A stretch of 14,598 nucleotides of DNA from NCBI GenBank assembly GCA_045124495.1, contig JBGVLX010000042.1, positions 1 through 14,598 of the forward strand, read 5' to 3'. The notes under the pieces were generated by a model. The model saw nothing but the letters and a program-made list of their open reading frames with translations, did not search any database and had not been told where the DNA came from. The DNA is from RGIG1668 sp045124495. GTDB taxonomy: Bacteria > Bacillota > Clostridia > Lachnospirales > Lachnospiraceae. How positions within the stretch are numbered: position 1 is the first letter of the stretch; each line of letters opens with the position of its first letter. The position numbers and the translations under genes were made by a program. Of the stretch, positions 13,082-14,598 are shown one piece after another.

Positions 13082-14503
13082 TTATTTCGCTTGTTTTTTT
13101 AGGGAGAAGATGAATTCACTTCCTACCCCCTCTGTACTGATGCATTGGATGTGTTCTCCGTGGGCATCAATGACTTCCTTGGTAATAGCGAGTCCAAGAC
13201 CGGTACCTTGCTTGTCTTTTCCTCTGGAAGTATCGGATTTAAAAAATCTTACCCATATTTTTTTCTGGGCATCTGCCGGAATACCGGCTCCATGGTCTTT
13301 GATGGAAACAAAGACTTTTTCATTTTTCTCAGTTAGAGAAATGTCGATACTAGAGTTTTCTTCGCTAAATTTAATGGCATTGTCAATAAGATTATAAATA
13401 ACCTGCTGAATCTTGGTCTTGTCGGCATTTACCATCATACGTGGAATATTGTAGTTTTTCTTTAAGAAAATCTTTTTTTGTTCACAGGTACCTTCAAAGG
13501 TTTCAATGACTTTTTGAATGGTTTCTACCAGGTCAAAGTCGCTTCGATGCAGATCTGGCCCATTATGGTCGAAACTTTCTAAAGTAAGCAGACTCTGGGT
13601 GAGCTTGGTAAGCCGCTTGGATTCGTTTAGGACGATATTTAAATATTTTTCCTGTTTTTCCGGAGGAATCGTACCATCTAGCATTGCTTCAATATATCCC
13701 TTAATCGAAGTAAGTGGGGAACGGAAATCATGGGAAACATTAGCAATGAAATTTCTACGGTATTCATCCATTTTACTTAATTCAGAGGCCATGAATTCCA
13801 GGGTGTCAGCCAATTCACCTATTTCATCTTTGGATTTCACGTTACTTTGATATTTAAAATTTCCCTGGGCATATTCTTTTGCAGCAGTATTTAGCTTTTT
13901 GATTGGATTAAGGATTCGTCGCGATACAAAAGAATAAACAAGGGTAGCAAAAATAACGATAATAAACAGGAAGAAATAAGTGTTATTAAATAAAACCTGT
14001 TTATAGGAATTCGTGTTGGATAAATCGGACCGTAAAATGATATACCCTACCTGATGCTCCAGGTGATAAATTGGAATACCAATGTTTAAGTATTCTGTGC
14101 CATCGGTAGTGTATTTTGAATCTACCACTGCTATGGATTTGGTTAAATCAAAATTGGAATTAACCGTAAACATGGTGTCCGGAATTTGGGAAAAACGTTC
14201 CGTATTTGACATTGCCAGCATATTTCCTTTTTCATCACTGATTAAAATCTGAGAATGCAGAAAGGAGGATATCTTAGGAATGACTTCTTCGAATTCTTCC
14301 CGTGTGATATTACCTTCCAGATAAGGAAGATAGTATTCATTTGCAATTAAATTGGCCTCTTGTTTCATGACCTTTTTTCGTTCTTCTAAAATGGATGCCT
14401 TGGTGTTAGTATTAGAAAAATATATACTAAGGGAAAAACATACAATGAGGATGAACAAAAAGGATAGAAAAAAACGGTCTACAATACTAGATTTATATTT
14501 CAT
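13082..14503 (-). CDS. Membrane sensor histidine kinase with HAMP domain
   Basis: A 473-aa two-component sensor. TM1 is at about 11-29 (FFLSFLFILIVCFSLSI). An extracytoplasmic sensor domain covers about 30-173 and contains ILISDEKGNMLAMSN, a PAS/Cache-like strand pattern. TM2 is at about 174-193, followed by HAMP (about 193-245). HisKA has H258 in NVSHDFRSPLTSIKGY. The ATPase domain has an N-box with N371/N375, G1 DHGAGI from D403 and G2 GTGLGLA from G433. All catalytic motifs are intact and there is no receiver. The ATG is preceded by AAAGGA. Kinases of this type are usually encoded directly after their response regulator, which would lie beyond the right edge. Repeat copy 3 sits between, 30 nt upstream of the start. 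Confidence 0.94.
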   Translation of the reverse strand: MKYKSSIVDRFFLSFLFILIVCFSLSIYFSNTNTKASILEERKKVMKQEANLIANEYYLPYLEGNITREEFEEVIPKISSFLHSQILISDEKGNMLAMSNTERFSQIPDTMFTVNSNFDLTKSIAVVDSKYTTDGTEYLNIGIPIYHLEHQVGYIILRSDLSNTNSYKQVLFNNTYFFLFIIVIFATLVYSFVSRRILNPIKKLNTAAKEYAQGNFKYQSNVKSKDEIGELADTLEFMASELSKMDEYRRNFIANVSHDFRSPLTSIKGYIEAMLDGTIPPEKQEKYLNIVLNESKRLTKLTQSLLTLESFDHNGPDLHRSDFDLVETIQKVIETFEGTCEQKKIFLKKNYNIPRMMVNADKTKIQQVIYNLIDNAIKFSEENSSIDISLTEKNEKVFVSIKDHGAGIPADAQKKIWVRFFKSDTSRGKDKQGTGLGLAITKEVIDAHGEHIQCISTEGVGSEFIFSLKKQAK

Positions 14504-14533
14504 TATAGGTTTCCTTTCTGACAGTATTTTTTA

Positions 14534-14598
14534 TAGGTGATTGCGAAACTATAATATTTTATGTGAAAGTGATGTAAAAGAAACAAGACAACGCAGGC
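14534..14598 (-). mobile_element. Palindromic MITE-like repeat, copy 3 (cut by window end)
   Basis: It starts TAGGTGATTGCGAAACTATAA and follows the reverse complement of the right end of copies 1 and 2 as far as GCAGGC at the last base of the window. It is inverted relative to copies 1 and 2, so its TATAGT motif faces the sensor kinase gene on the minus strand. The core and far end are outside the window. Confidence 0.8.

Noticed and set aside
1..14598. tRNA or rRNA genes
   Set aside because: No cloverleaf-like or rRNA-like sequence was noticed in any gap on either strand.

Overview
The window looks like chromosome from a low-GC, anaerobic Bacillota bacterium, most likely a gut-type Lachnospiraceae (inference). 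The basis is AT-rich DNA, strong AGGAGG-type ribosome binding sites, and a gene set typical of Clostridia: a CD1871A-type CXXC peptide next to a TlpA lipoprotein, a VanW/YoaR-like surface protein, a CheX phosphatase and a HisKA_7TM hybrid kinase.

Layout. (1) Positions 1-999, minus strand: a redox operon runs tlpA-like thioredoxin lipoprotein, then a CD1871A CXXC membrane peptide, then the first 12 codons of a probable 4Fe-4S membrane protein that leaves the window. A 37-bp tandem repeat, apparently derived from the 3' end of the thioredoxin gene, fills the first gap. (2) Positions 1031-2632, plus: a palindromic mobile-element-like repeat, then endonuclease III (nth) translationally coupled to a DEDDh exonuclease. 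(3) Positions 2728-3357, minus: an unknown membrane-anchored protein. (4) Positions 3387-5333, plus: a decayed repeat copy, a structured non-coding stretch, a 35-aa membrane microprotein and a VanW-family protein with a Pro/Glu/Ala-rich tail. (5) Positions 5340-6555, plus: an intact 209-bp repeat with an 11-bp target duplication, then a divergent AIR-synthase-like protein. (6) Positions 6552-13051, plus: a consensus sigma-A promoter, a structured leader of about 250 nt, then cheX, trmL, a ClpX-type ATPase, a double-receiver response regulator and a large hybrid histidine kinase, closed by a strong terminator. (7) Positions 13082-14503, minus: a HAMP-type sensor kinase, with a fourth repeat copy just upstream that runs off the window.

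Two systems stand out. The first is a family of about 210-bp palindromic repeats (three clear copies and one relic in 14.6 kb). Every copy lies 25-32 bp upstream of a start codon, and the same end, carrying a conserved TATAGT, faces the gene each time. At 1031-1240 the repeat fills nearly the whole gap between two divergent genes, so their promoters must lie inside it or be read through it. The second is a signalling cluster: hybrid kinase (H, D and Hpt sites), double-receiver regulator and CheX phosphatase in one apparent transcription unit, suggesting a phosphorelay with its own off-switch.
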